Positions 1-29,949 are shown, numbered from the stretch's first letter. The stretch: 64,000 nucleotides of DNA from Nectonema munidae (GCA_030549495.1 JAUIRK010000955.1:62001-126000); one strand, 5' to 3'. Numbers and translations are program-made. The notes: generated by a model not told the origin, from the letters alone.

Positions 1-189
1 CCTAAATTTACATGCATACATAATTATACTTATTATACATATAAACATTTATTAAACTACTGAATTTTATCAATATGATTTTATATATTGATCGTTTACT
101 TATAATAGAAAGGTTCCAGAAGAAAAATAGTAAACGCTGAAAATACGTATATAATTTTTTTTCAAACACATAGTTTAGTAGAATTATTA

Positions 190-2455
190 TTACATATGAG
201 AAAAATTATTTACTGAAACACATTGTTTATTAATCTTGTAACTACATGTAAGAAAAATGGTAACGAACCTCATTTTAATGCGAATTTGGACTTGGTGTTT
301 AGTTACCAGTGTCTCAATATTTGGTGAAATCCTGGAGGCGGCTACTCTTCGGTAATTTTCAAGGTGATTGTCCATCAGCCTTGATCTTGTTTTTGATTTT
401 ATATATTTCATTTTCGTAAACTACTGCTCACATTTATAAGTACTCCGGAATAGTGACATTTTTTTCTTACAAAATCTGTGATCCTGTGGAAAGCTTCTTT
501 AGGTAGAATTTTATAAAACTCCAGTAACGAATAATCTTATTTTTCGTCTCAAATCTTCATTTCCTAGTTCAACCAATTCCATCTGGAGCTTCCTCAAAAT
601 TTTGTATCAATTGGTGAAGAGAAAACACGTAGATTCGTTTCTTGTGAACTGAAATCTTGAAATATACTTATGAATTCTTTGTGAATTGATATAAGTTCAC
701 AGCATATGAAGTCTGATTTCCACCAATGTAGAGAAATATAAAGTATTACGATTTCTCAGCTGTTTTTCCCACAGTTGAATTTTGTTTTGGAATGTTTGGA
801 TATGACTGTACAGTGTACAACTGGTGAATAAATTGTCCCTTTCTTTGCAATTTTGAATTCAAGCCATTCAGGTATGAAGTAAAGTCAACAAGAAAAGCAA
901 GATCCGGTATCCAACCATCATCACTGAATTCAGGGATAGACTTGCCTTTCTTTCCATAAATTGGAAAATTTCACTCCTAAGTTCATAAAATCGTTTTAAC
1001 ATTTTTCCTTTGCTCAACCATCGCACCTTACAGTAGTAGACCAGATCTCCATATTCTGCCTCCTCAAGAAATTCTTTAAACTAGCGGTGATTTAATGCTC
1101 AAGATTTTATAAAATTGATACTCGCAACTACTCTAGACATGACGTCTTAAAATTTGACACAAATTGATCTTTTGTGTCTATGTTCATAGAAGTTAACTTC
1201 TTTTTAATTTTAGAAGTTAAGCCAACTTCATTACCAACCATTGCAGGGACAGCATCTGTTGCTAAATCATGAAGTTTTTCAAAATGGAGATTAAATTTAG
1301 CCATTAACATTTTCAATTCTTGAAAAATATCCTCCCTAGTGGTGGTGTCTTTCATGGCTTGAAGACCAAGAATTTCTTCTGTGATATTGAAACCGTGATC
1401 AATTCCACGTACAAAAACTGCAAGTTGGGATGTATTTGACAGGTCAGTACTTTCATCAATAGCCAAATACTTAAATTTCGAAGCAAGTTTTTTCAACACA
1501 GTTTCTATATTGGTAGCAAGTTCATCAATCCGTCTTGTTACAGTTCTACGAGACAAACTAATATTATCAATTTGTTTATTTCTGCCTGGACACAGGCACA
1601 TATTGCATCTTCTCACTGACAATATGACTAGCACGAATGATATTGTCGGCATGCTCACATTTTTTGACGAAAATTGTCTGCTGTTCTTTCAAATATTTAA
1701 TCAGTTTTTCGACTTTTTGTTTTCTACGTTCACCCTGAAAATTATCATAAAGAGATGAGTGTTCGGAAATATAGTGTCTTTTTACATTATATTCTTTCAT
1801 ATCAGCAACTGACTCTGAACACAGTAAACACATTGGCTTTCCTTTGATTTGTGTGAAAAAATAGTCATTGGTCCACTTTTCTTGGAACACTCGAAATTCA
1901 TTATCCACATTCCTTTTTTTCAATGACGACATTTTGAGGTGGATGCGTTCATTAAATAATTTTTTAATAAAATTAAAAAATTAAAAAATAATCTTAATGA
2001 TTTTTTTTATGGCAATTGAAAAAAATGGATTATTAGGATTGTAGATTTGGTTCTTTGTGAACTACTGGAAGAGCCAACGGAGATATTTAGGCCTCTGGCG
2101 AAGATAGTATGTTTAGACTAATTGAATACATAAATATGGGGAATCAAGAAAGAAAAGTATTCAACACAAAGGACGTAAATCCATTAGTAATTAGGAAAGA
2201 AAATGGTGAAAAAAATCCAACTTAATTCAAAGAGATTTACCAAACGATGGAAAGGGATTAAAAGGAAAAGAGCTAAGATTATCCTTTACAAATGCAATAA
2301 TTGAAAAAGTTCAAAGGCAATAAAAATAAATATTTTTATTAATTTAAATTCACTTTAATTATACCGGTACGGACTTAAAGTTTTTCAAAGGTCTTCGCGG
2401 GCCGGGTGAAAAGCCTTCGTGGGCCGAATTTGGCCCGCGGGCCATAGGTTGCCCA
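190..2455 (-). mobile_element. hAT DNA transposon, GTF2IRD2-like transposase, degenerate
   Basis: Minus-strand relic of a cut-and-paste hAT transposon. The presumed start codon is at 1932. The first stretch (1576-1932) carries a BED/TTF-like finger with the spacing C-x2-C...H-x4-H (CLLCSE, then KRHYISEH). Overlapping it in another frame, 1128-1658 contains FKYLAIDESTD, the first acidic catalytic region of hAT transposases. Frame changes then lead through VRWLSKGKMLKRFYELR (about 960-1030) to a C-terminal block at 190-411 containing SRLMDNHLENYRRVAASRIS. The outer 5' end at 2431-2455 is GC-rich and reads, on the minus strand, GGGCAACCTATGGCCCGCGG, typical of Charlie/GTF2IRD2-type termini. No matching 3' end is visible before the window edge. 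Frameshifts and stops make it inactive. Family assignment rests on recognised motifs, not a search. Confidence 0.8.
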
Positions 2456-2459
2456 TGCA

Positions 2460-2592
2460 TGCATTAGATTAGAGCATTGATAAAGGCAGACGATATCTAA
2501 TGTAAAGCAGAAGATTTGTATCAGAGCATTGATAAACGCAGACGTTTTTATTTTTGTAAAGTCGACATATGTTGACTGCGGTCGATAACCGG
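2460..2592 (+). mobile_element. MITE-B copy (TTAA family), decayed left end
   Basis: Contains GGCAGACGATATC, AAGCAGAAGATTTG and TTTTTGTAAAGTCGAC in the same order as the better copies at 34029 and 63379. It ends in GATAACCGG followed by TCAA, a one-base variant of the TTAA target site. The left end has merged with the hAT terminus next to it. Confidence 0.6.
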
Positions 2593-2639
2593 TCAATATA
2601 CAAAACAAAATAGAAATACAGTTAGTTCATATGGACATG

Positions 2640-3720
2640 AAACTTTTTAATAAACTTGAATAGAAGATAAAAAATTTTTTTTTATACATTTGATACATTT
2701 TTTCTCCAATCCTTCTATTTTTTCATTCAATTCTGAAATTTCTCTTTTAGAGCATCTGCTTCAATTTTTCTTTTCCTTCCTTTTACTTCCTCAATTTTTT
2801 TCAAAGTTTTTTTTATAGAAGCATTTTTTCTCTTTGAAGATACTCTTCATATGAATCTCTCGCATTTTTGCAAAACAATATAAATTTATTGTCGATTTTA
2901 ATACTGCAATCACAGTATCACAAATGGTTCTTCTCGCTTCTAATGACTTACCCGTCAAATTACAAGCAATGCAATGCTTATTCACTGAAAATCCTCTTTC
3001 TACGTTTGCATCGCCATGAAACATGATCAATATTTTGACAAAAAAGATTTAAAAGAAGCAGAAACGTTAATTTCATTATAAATCGAGATGAAAAGATGAT
3101 CCAATCTATCGTGCTCCCAATTGAAATTGTGTAGTAATTCTTTTACAGAATGATCATTATATAACAGGCCCTAGAACAGAAATAAAGTATAGATTTTAAC
3201 TTTGCGTTGATTCAATACTTTCTTATGACAATTTACTTCTTATTATAATTTTTTTTTCTTTTTCTTAAAAAATTCTCTAATTTTTGATTCAAAGGATCGT
3301 TGACATGTCCCTTCTGCTCTATTAGAAATATGTGCAGATGTGGAAGTTAGGAACTCGATGCTTTATTAATTTATTCTAAAGACATATCTATTGCATTTTC
3401 CTTTTCAGTTACTTCATCCGAATGGGTAAACGGATTTGTAGAATTAAAAATCTCTCTAAGCGTTGTCACACTATTTATAGCTTTTTTGTATTTATCACTT
3501 TTAGCGTGACTTGTGGGAGCTGTTTTTCCCATGTTAGAAAATATTTTTCAAACAAAATTTGCACCTAGCATATCTCTCATTCACTCCCTTTTCTAACCAT
3601 AGACTAAATTCGTGATGAAGCTTTGCATCTAGCCAATCAATCAGCATTGAAGGAAGTTTGCTTGGCAGGCATTTGAAGTAATCAATTTAATATGGTGCAA
3701 AAACAACATATACTAACAAA
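2640..3720 (-). pseudogene. hAT transposase C-terminal fragment and debris
   Basis: The minus strand at 2791-3030 encodes a peptide with GDANVERGFSVNKHC. This resembles the C-terminal dimerisation block of hAT transposases, where the motif is usually H-G-x-A-x-VERGFSxNK. The rest of the interval is AT-rich, with short broken frames that could be earlier parts of the same protein but were not recognised. No ends were identified. It differs in sequence from the GTF2IRD2-like element beside it, so it is probably a second family. Confidence 0.5.
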
Positions 3721-4698
3721 TTAAAAACATATTGAATGAAAAATTACCTGTACCATGAGCATATTCACCTGTACATGCTTCCTTTGCATTAAATTTAAAA
3801 TATCCTATTTTGAGAGGAAAATGCTTTGGGATATATCAAAATAACTAGAAACACATATATTTTGAGTTTAAATAGAATGGTACCGAAACATAATAATAGA
3901 GTAGAAAGAAAACAAGTGGCGTAAAACCTACGAATAAACAGGTTGTAGCTGGAGACTGAAGGGCTGCTAAGCCCATTGAACTGAATAAGTAGCAGTCCCT
4001 CCTGCAGATAATTTAATCCTTTGTGTTGACTTCTTGATGAGTGAAGCTGAAGGTAAATTATATTCTATTTACTGGCTTGTCAAGGCAAAACACCAAATTT
4101 ATCATGTGAAAAATCTAAAACTCCTGAAATTTTTATTAAAAATCCCTGACGTTTTGATGTTTTCCAGGTTTACTTGACATGGAGAAAATCTCCGACCTGT
4201 AGAGTGTAGACACTATGATAATTATAGAGATGTAAACTTTAATTTTTACTATAATAAAAACATACACACATATTTGCGAATATACATGTGATGGTAATTA
4301 ATCGTGTTTTTGTTAAACGGTTAATTAATTGCCTAATATCTTTTAACCGATCGATTAACTTTTCATATTTGATTTATTAAATTAAAAAAAACAATTAACG
4401 CCATCTAAATAAAATAATTTCATAAAAATGAAAATATTTAATCTACTTATCAAATAGTGTTATACCTGTAAATTTCTTAGTTAGTAGTAGCAATGTTATA
4501 TCTACTAAAAAATAGCATTACAATTTATTTTTTCAGTGTATTGCAAAAATCTCTAGTATACAAAAATAAGACTTTTCCTTTCTTTTTTTCACATTCATAA
4601 ATGCATTGCTAGACTCAATTGGGCAAACCGCTGTATAAGGTCTAGTTAACACTCTGATGACCGCCATGTTTAATCTTTTTTTAAAAATAATTTTTAAG
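3721..4698. other. Unassigned AT-rich interval before the first PI3K exon
   Basis: No gene or repeat boundary could be supported. A short + strand open frame around 4015-4190 contains ATGAGTGAAGCTGAAG followed by GTAAAT, which could be a tiny start exon and splice donor. Its phase would fit the exon at 4699, but the joined protein would lack the adaptor-binding domain. I do not call it. Confidence 0.3.
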
Positions 4699-22184
<17,486 letters not shown>

Positions 22185-23349
22185 AAGGATCATCTCCTAA
22201 TTCACTGCCTCTTCTTATTTCTAATATCTTCTCTTTTTTCTCTCTCTAATATATTTGATTTATTTTTATGCTTTCGCTGTGTTGCGTAAATATGCTTAAG
22301 TTTGCAAGATTTCTACGCTAACGCTTATTTTGGCTATTCAATTTTTTTCCACAATTTGCATATTATTTGATTGATAAGTGCTCAACTAATTTTAAAATGG
22401 GCTTTAATGTATAAAATTTTGAAAAATTATTGCGTGGTTTAGGATTAGTGTAGAAAACTATAGTAGAAAGTTATGCTAGCACATAACTATCTAAGAACTC
22501 TATAGTTAAAATCTTAAAATATTTATCCCTACTGTAACAAGCCCGTCGATAAGAGGGGGGACAATGGTGCCCCCACCACCACCTTCCGGCTGGGATTTAT
22601 TTTGTCCGTCTAAAAATAAATATATACACTTTCTTATAGTTATGGGCCGAGTTAACTCCTTTTGCCCCTTCCCTCTCCCACTAATCCGTTTCGCCCCTCC
22701 TTCCACCTGTAGTCGAACAAGGTGGCTGAATGCTATTGAAAGAGTTTTAAATTAATGTAATCGAATACAGACGTTCGGAAAAATGGCGTTTTTATATTTG
22801 CTAAATATAATTTAATTCCAGAAAACAAACATAGCATCTTGCTTGTTAGATTTTATTTAATGTTTTAGTTTTTTTTTATATCAAGATTTCCTTGAATAGT
22901 TGACAGTGCTTTCACACTTTGTTTAAAATTTTTGTTAATAAAACTTAGTACAAATAATTTCATGTTCATGTAATTTTTAGCGTATACCTTAGGGATTGGA
23001 ATAGCTAATTTATATAAATTTAAAGTTTGTAGAATATTTCTTCCAAAAAATTTAGACCTTCAATTTCGATTTAAAAGCGCCAAATTTAAATTCACGGCTA
23101 CATACCTGTCAATTCAGAGACCCATATCCTAAATAAATTTTCAAACAATTTACTTTACTGACTGAATATTGTAGGTAAAATATGAAGATTATATAAGCTT
23201 GGTAACATTTCGTTGCTAACAATTTTAAATTTTAATTTTAAGCAACAATGCATTTCAGTACAGAGTAATCAATCCATCTAACCAATTCATTTGATATTAA
23301 CCAGGCTTACTGACAATTAGTGAGATGACTTTTAGCTCTTAATGAATAT
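22185..23349. other. 3' flank of PI3K, no second gene seen
   Basis: Presumed 3' UTR and intergenic DNA. An AATAAA at about 22614 could serve polyadenylation, but this is not supported further. At 22553-22580 a G-rich/C-rich pair (GGGGGGACAATGGTGCCCCC) forms a short palindrome. No coding region is supported. Confidence 0.4.
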
Positions 23350-23406
23350 TGTATCGGATAGTAGGGTTGTCGAATAATCTGCTCTCGGATAAATGAGGTC
23401 TGACTG
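23350..23406. repeat. Solitary pogo/Tigger-like terminal sequence
   Basis: Read on the minus strand it begins CAGTCAGACCTCATTTATCC, then GAGAGCAGATTATTCGACAA. It is bordered by TA at 23407-23408. This matches the style of pogo/Tigger ends (CAGT..AACCTC..TATCCGA). No opposite end was found nearby. Confidence 0.4.
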
Positions 23407-23837
23407 TATTACCAATGAGTCCTCTAATATAACCCTTTCCATATGGTCTTTAGAAGACAGACATGTTTAACCTTCGAACACTAAATATAAAATCGGTTCA
23501 ACCAAAGATTCAGCTCCCTAAAGATTTACAAAAGAGTTCATTTTTAGTCATGGTATAAAACCTTAACTTAGTTAGAGTATAGAATATCTAATAGACTGAC
23601 TGCGACCATCCGTTTCAATAACTGATAAATGGCGATAAGGAGAGATAAAGACTTAATTACATCTGATCTATCATATATGAATGATATTGTTCCCTTGTTG
23701 AGCTTGAAGCGTTGTTCACAAACTTTCTAAAAATTTCGGCGTAGCGGTCTAACTATGATTTTTTAATAACTCGGGGTCTCATTTAAAAAAAATAAATCAA
23801 CATATAAACTACTGTACTAAAAAATTGACACAATTGT

Positions 23838-25860
23838 TTATTTAAAAATTGTCTGAACAATCGAAATCTCAATGAGATAGATGGCATTTGCTTTATCTAA
23901 ACGAGTTTGTCTTAATTTGGCCAATGAAACTCTCATATCAGATTTGGTTTCAATGGCAAGTATCATGGAAAACGCCTTCTCAGACTCATATGTAGTGGCA
24001 AATCGAATCAGAGCAATCTTTGCATCTCCCATTTCAATCGAAAAATCATTATGAGATATTTCATAAAAATATGTTTTCACCTCTTCATTCAATAATAAAA
24101 TCAATAATCTGTTCTTGAATTAGGAAGTCTTCTGAGGCCAGATTACTAATCGAGATTATATACGTGTTTTTGATAAATTGATATTTTTCAAAGTTTTCTA
24201 AATTTGAAAAATAAAGAGAAATTTCTTTGCTAAGATAAGCTAAACGGTGTTTATGGCCTCCAATGCATCTTTATAAGATGGAAATCTTATCTTCATCAAC
24301 AAATATGTTCGAAAATCGAGAAAAATTTCTTGTCTAAGAATGCGATTATTCCAGATTCATTTCAAAAGCTGTCAATTTTTTATGGAAATGGAATACTTGA
24401 CCCAAGGTTAGAGGAATTCATAGATTCAAATAATGTTCACTATAAATGAAATGAATATACGAAAAAGGACATCAGATAATTTTACCTGCATGTGTGGGTT
24501 GCTTTGCAGAAATTGCTAGATTTCTTTCCATAGTATCGTTTCGATATTTTTCTTTCGAACGCCACCTCACGTTTGAGTGCAACAATAGTTTTTCAAATTT
24601 GGAATCATTTTCTTTGCATAACTCTGAGAACAAACAAGAGTTGACGGTATTTGCTTTTATTAGATACGCTGTTTTAACTTTTTGCAGATGACTTGGTAAT
24701 TCTGGCGTATAGTAAAGAAAAACTGCAAAACAGAATATTTTTATGGCAAACATGTTTAGAAAAAGTAGGATTAAAAATGAATTCTGTAAAAACAGAAACG
24801 ATGGTATGTAGAAGAAGTAAGGAAGAAATACTAAAAATCATGGATCGTTATGGCAAAGAATTGAATCAAGTGAGTACTTTTAAATACCTTGGATCATTGA
24901 TTACAGAAAATAGAAGCTGCGAAAAAGAGGTACACTCAAGAATAAACTCTATCTGGATGAAGTGGAAAGAAGTTAAATCAATCATGTACGATAAAACATT
25001 TTTAATAAATTTAAAGGCAAAAATTATAAGACCAGCCATGACATATGGAGCAGAATGTCTGAGTTTAAGGAAGAAAGATGGGAATAGATTTGCAACAACC
25101 GAAATCAGTATGCTGAGGAAAATAATGGGAGTCTCACTTAAAGATCACATGAAGAATGAAGAGCTTAGAAAAAAAGAGAAGAAAAGAAGGATGCGGTCCG
25201 CAGAATAATGGATTGTCCAATAATGGGAAAAAGGAAAAGAGGACGACCTTTCAAAAGATGGAATTAAAAAGAGGCTAACCGAAATTGGATTGGGAAAATG
25301 TCATGCTCAGGACAAAAAGAAGTGGAGGATTGAGATCATGGCAAAGAAGAAAAAAAAACGCTGTTCTAATGACTTCATTGAAAACATTTTTCAATCCATT
25401 ATGAATGTGCACTTACTTGGTACCAATTACATCTGAAGATTTTTTCTTAATCAGAGTCTAAAAACTAGAACAACAACAAAAAGCTAGACTCCAAGTATAT
25501 GTTCTGTTTTAATATCATGTACTGTAAAAAATTTTCCACCTTATCAACTGTTTCTCTTGAAGTGGTTCTACTGATAAGAGTTTTGTAAACCAAAAAATTT
25601 GCTCAGTTTGCAGCATCCATGGTTTCATCAAGCTGAATTGAAAAAAGTTTAAAATCGAATTCTAAATCATTAAAATCACCTCTGATATGTCATCAGACCT
25701 CTCTCCTATTAGCCTTCTAAGAGTATCATTTGATAAGAAGATATGCTTCAACTTTTTTACACATTCAACATGATATCTTTGCAGCAAGGTAATATCAACT
25801 GTTCTTTTATGCTGGGTGACTTTTTGACAACAGATGTTTTTTAAAGTTTATAGAAGTCCT
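23838..25860 (-). mobile_element. hAT transposon (SCAND3/ZBED-like), split by a LINE fragment
   Basis: Minus-strand hAT relic. From 25860 downwards: HIFLSNDTLRRLIGERSDDI (about 25690-25760), the region before the first catalytic Asp. After a LINE insertion come LIKANTVNSCLFSELCKEND and KLLLHSNVRWRSKEKYR (24472-24680), which match the usual LCKEMGSDHEALLLHTEVRWLS block. The C-terminal block SEKAFSMILAIETKSDMRVS (23838-24104) follows. Stops and frame changes make it inactive. Neither terminal repeat was located with confidence. Confidence 0.75.
24683..25372 (+). mobile_element. LINE reverse transcriptase fragment inserted in hAT
   Basis: Begins in frame at TTTGCAGATGACTTGGTA, that is FADDLVI, the catalytic box of reverse transcriptase. 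It runs KVGLKMNSVKTETMV, FKYLGSLITENRSCEKEV, AKIIRPAMTYGAECLSLRKK and MLRKIMGVSLKDH, ending in an A-rich stretch near 25350. Order and wording fit the thumb and C-terminus of RTE/craniofacial-protein-2-like LINEs. Everything upstream of the catalytic box is absent, as expected of 5'-truncated insertion. It interrupts the minus-strand hAT around it, so it is younger. Confidence 0.8.
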
Positions 25861-25875
25861 TCAAACCACACTTGA

Positions 25876-26800
25876 CCCTATTAGTGATGGGGGCGTAAAA
25901 CGCCCCCCCCTTCACCAAAAAAGTTATTGTAAAAAATTGGCTGAATCATATCCCTTCAAATTTTGTGACTTTTACTAAAATCGCTAGCTGTATCTTTTGA
26001 AACCATTTTCATGATAGTTGAATGACCCTTTAATGTCCAAAACTGTCAATCAAAATTATAAATTTTAAGCAAAATTTTGACATTATCTGTACTTAACCTT
26101 ATAACTTAGGATCTATATTATATAATACCCTGAAAATTTATAATTATATACAGTTTGGAACGCATAACACTTTATATATTTATTTTTTTCAATTATCATG
26201 GCTACTTCTTAGAAAATGTCAATCAAAATTTTGATTGATCAAAAATATATCTAATAAAATATACCTTCAAATTTTACATAAAATATATGTTTTTATACTA
26301 AATCGGTCATGCTGTTTTCATTTCTGGACTCATTTTTTACATTTAGGATTTGAAAATACTTATAAGTGTTAATCAAATTTGCGGTTTACTTATGAAAATT
26401 GTCTCCAAAAACATTCCTTCAAATTTTACATAAAATATATGTTTTTATACTAAATCGGCCATGCTGGTTTCATTTCTGGACTCATTTTTTACATTTAGGA
26501 TTTTAAAATACCTATAAGTGTTAATTAAATTTGCAGTTTACTTCTAAAAATTGTCTCCAAAAACATTCATTCAAATTTTACGATGAAATGTATGTTTTTA
26601 TACCAAATCAACCATGCTGTTTTCATTTCTGAACTCATTTTTCACATTTAAATGTTTTAAAATATGTGTCAATGTCAATCAAATTTGCAGTTTACTTCTA
26701 AAAGCTATTTCCAAAAATATTCTCTCAATTTTACGTGAAATATATGTTTTTATACCAAATTAATCATGCTGTTTTCATTTCTGAACTCATTTTTTACATT
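25876..26800 (-). mobile_element. TTAA-type element family C, copy C1
   Basis: Starts CCCTATTAGTGATGGGGGCG after TTGA (25872-25875, one change from TTAA). Next to the end is the palindrome GGGGGCGTAAAACGCCCCC. About 330 bp of unique sequence follow, then just over three units of a 152-155 bp repeat. Their CATGCTG(T/G)TTTCATTTCTG landmarks stand at 26308, 26460, 26612 and 26767. The same sequence occurs inverted at 57320-58195 (C2), whose end is a proper CACTAATAGGG|TTAA. The distal end of C1 is not clear, and no transposase is encoded. Confidence 0.7.
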
Positions 26801-28155
26801 TCCACCCATTACATCACCACCCTCTACCTACAAAAACCCCACTACATTGCTCCAGCGATTTGGCTGGGTAATCATCATCTCTGCCTTTAAAAAAGGTTAC
26901 CGAAAACTGCTTCTGTTTGACTCTGAAATGTACGATTCCTCCTTCCTAACTCAAAACACGATGAAAAACTTCTTTATGATTGTAATTATAGGAAGCAGAA
27001 TTCCCATATTTCTCTTTACATATAGAGCCTGTCTAAAACATTGTTCTTCTTCTTCTAAAATGAGATGGTTCCAGGGTTGGATAGATTCCTGTATGAACGC
27101 TAGGCACAACCATTCGCTCATCTTTGTGAGTAGATAACAGATCTATACCGCCGTTCACTTATAATGCGGGTGTATATACTTTGTATCCCAGAGACTTCTT
27201 TATAACGGTTATTGACCTATTTTTAATATTTCTTGAATTCAAATGGACTGCTAAAAAATCTCTGATCTGATTGGTTAAATTCAATCACTTTCAACCCTTT
27301 TCCCTATTAGTGGTCTGGAAAATGCACAGGAGTCACAAAAATACGTCCACATATGTTTTTAGGATATCAAATTTTCCCACTTAAATTTATCGCCTTAAAA
27401 TGGGATTTTTAATACCTCAAGGGAAAGTGATCTTGAAGTTACTTTCAAAATTCACAAACTTTGGCTAAATATTTTGATATGGCTAAGGTCTGAAATCATA
27501 TCGGTGTATCATATTAGGGGTGCCCAATCGTAAAAGTGTTCCTTTGGGTATTTAAGATTTTCCGGAAGCGGTTCAAACCATTTCGTAGATTATGAGCCTG
27601 AAACACGGACTGTTTGCTGAATTATTGAATCTTCATTTTAGAGCAAATTGTTAAGTGTTTGCAAAAAACTAATCTAAAATACTACATATTAAAGAATATC
27701 TTTTGGGCTTGCAGTATTTTAAAGTCCAAAATGATTTGGAAATGAAAGCAAAGTTTTCTCACTCAAGTTCTTGCTTTCTTTTGACTGGAAAATATCCACT
27801 TCTCGAAGAATGTGTCTCGTTTTTAATATTGAACATAATCATGTGAATCAGCATTCTCCCATATGGATATGATGAAAAATAAATATTGGTAGAGATGTAT
27901 CGGATGTGAATTTTTTTACATCCGCTGCGAATATTAGATTTGAAATACTAGCGGAGCGGATATCCAAAATAGATATAAAATATTTTTAAAAAATTATGTT
28001 TTATATTTTACAGTATCTTACTATTTTTATCCCTTTTTTTACATTTTTTACTATAATTTAAAGACATAACAAATCTTGTAAGTTTTAAACAAAAAAAATA
28101 CGAAAAGTTTCTATAGATATCTATAAAAATTGATTTTAAATTGCGAATACCGATG
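26800..28155. other. Unassigned interval
   Basis: A + strand open frame (26766-27137, 123 codons) begins inside the 152-bp repeat and encodes no motif I recognise. At 27516-27535 AGGGGTGCCCAATCG resembles a hAT end, without a partner. No gene is supported. Confidence 0.3.
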
Positions 28156-28159
28156 TTAA

Positions 28160-28290
28160 CCCATTTACGACCAATGTTCCTATTTTGGAACATAAGTAAT
28201 TTCATCTTCGTCTGCTTTTTTCAATGACTTTGAATATAAATCGTCTGCGTTTTTTTTAGATATCGTCTGCTTTGCTTGGTCTTAAATGGG
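28160..28290 (+). mobile_element. MITE-A copy 2, TTAA-flanked
   Basis: 131 bp between TTAA at 28156-28159 and 28291-28294. Ends are CCCATTTACGACC and GGTCTTAAATGGG. Nearly identical to copy 1 at 8354, with the three TCGTCTGC octamers in the same places. The left TIR is better kept than in copy 1. Confidence 0.88.
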
Positions 28291-28377
28291 TTAACATGAA
28301 AAAAATTCGCGTATGAGGATGTAAAGCGAATGTAAAAATTTTTGCGAATGATCCCATATGACCTCTCTAAATATTGG

Positions 28378-28775
28378 TATACTTTGGCCGTGACCGGAGT
28401 TTTCGCCGACGAAGCGAATGTACATTTCACAAATAATGTACATACACTTTGAGGAATGTAGGCGTTGTACTTCCAGTAAGTTTGCAAGCTATGCTCAATA
28501 CAAATCTGTAGCGTAAGTTTACTTTCTTTTTCCATTCTCAACTTCTCATACATCAATTATGTGATGAATAACTTGTCTACTCGAAGTTACGTTGCCATAT
28601 GTGTTAAGAGATGACTTATTTTAGTTTATTGAGTTTTAGTGTTCTAGCATTAAAACAATGCTATTTTATTCGTTGCAGAAGTCGGAAAAAATGCCAATTT
28701 TTCGGTGAAATAGCGCCCTTAAAATGTCCGTTTGATAAAATTTTTGTTTGGCCAAATGTCCGGCTATCAACTAGA
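28378..28775 (-). repeat. Foldback element, 'GGACATTTGGCCGAA' family, copy c
   Basis: Inverse of copy b. The plus strand shows ACTTCCAGTAAGTTTGCAAG, ATTATGTGATGAATAACTTG, TTATTGAGTTTTAGTGTTCT and AAAAAATGCCAATTTTTCGG, ending with GGCCAAATGTCCGGC at 28750-28765. The opposite end is reduced to GAATGTACATTTC. Confidence 0.7.
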
Positions 28776-29940
28776 TCTACATTTAGATAGTTGCTAAAAA
28801 ATATAGTATAAGTAATTACAAACCTAATTTTGAAAATTTAGCTACTAATTTGCAAAATAAATCTTAAAAATGTTAAAATTTTTGTTTGCGATAATCAATT
28901 ATTTAGACATTTAAAGTTTTTGTTCTCTTTGATATTTTTTTAGAAAAAATTTGATTATCATATATTTTTAAAAAGCTCTATTTACCACAAGTGATAATTT
29001 AGTCCCCTTAACACCTCTTTTTACCTATTATTATGTATACAAAACTATACAAGAAACAATACTTCATTTTTCCATATATGAATGACTTTTTATCGGGGTT
29101 ATTTTATATGTTCTTAAAATTGCAGCTGTCTAACTCACATCTAATATCCCAAAAGACGAACACACCCACTTTGACATTAACGCTTTTTGCGGGAAAAAGG
29201 TGCAAAGATCGTTATCAGGTTCATTCAGCTTCAAGGATTGAACGAGTTGAGGCAGGATTGAAGTAGGAGATCATCATTTTTCGTTTCTTCTATATTCACA
29301 CTTTTAAAGCATACACTGCAAACTGCCTTACTTAAAATGGCAAAAAATATGTAATTAGTTGTAAAGTTTTTCTATGTCAAATCTACTTTATTTCTTGTTA
29401 TTGAAATTACGCATATGATCATAGAAATTTATCAAATGTTATTGATAACTTTTTAAAAGTTGCGATATAAAACATTAAAATTTCAATTTTTAAAAAAATT
29501 ATAATTAAGTAAACTACCTGTAAAAGAAAATTATATACAATTATTAAAAACATGCTACATTTTAAATTTATTTCAATTATCCACAGTTGGCTCGACTCAA
29601 ATAATATTCAATCGATTACCATAAAGAATTATATGTGGGAAGACAATTGATTACTTTTTGACTAATTAAAATACTTGTAAAATCGATCGAAATGCAAATA
29701 TGTTGATGAAGTCATTAAAGATATAAGAAGTTACGAATTGAAATTTTAATATCAAAACTTGACCAAGGCCATGTAACTCGTCTTTATCATTAGTATCTAA
29801 TTATGTTCAAATATTTAACATGTGTTTTTGCATGAAAAATACCACTATATATTATTATTATATTGATTCACTGGTAAAAACAATATTCAAAAGTATTATT
29901 GTAGCAAAACAATAAAAGAAATTTTATTTATATTTGGGAA
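28776..29940. other. AT-rich interval without a supported gene
   Basis: A 77-codon + strand frame at 29033-29266 contains LFAGKRCKDRYQ but no recognised domain. The rest is low-complexity AT. Confidence 0.3.
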
Positions 29941-29949
29941 AACATAAAA

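Noticed and set aside
4015-4080. Start exon of PI3K (ATGAGTGAAGCTGAAG before GTAAAT)
   Set aside because: The phase fits, but the result would lack the whole adaptor-binding domain and nothing else supports it.
26766-27137. 123-codon + strand open frame as a gene
   Set aside because: It begins within the 152-bp repeat, has no recognised motif and no splice or codon support.
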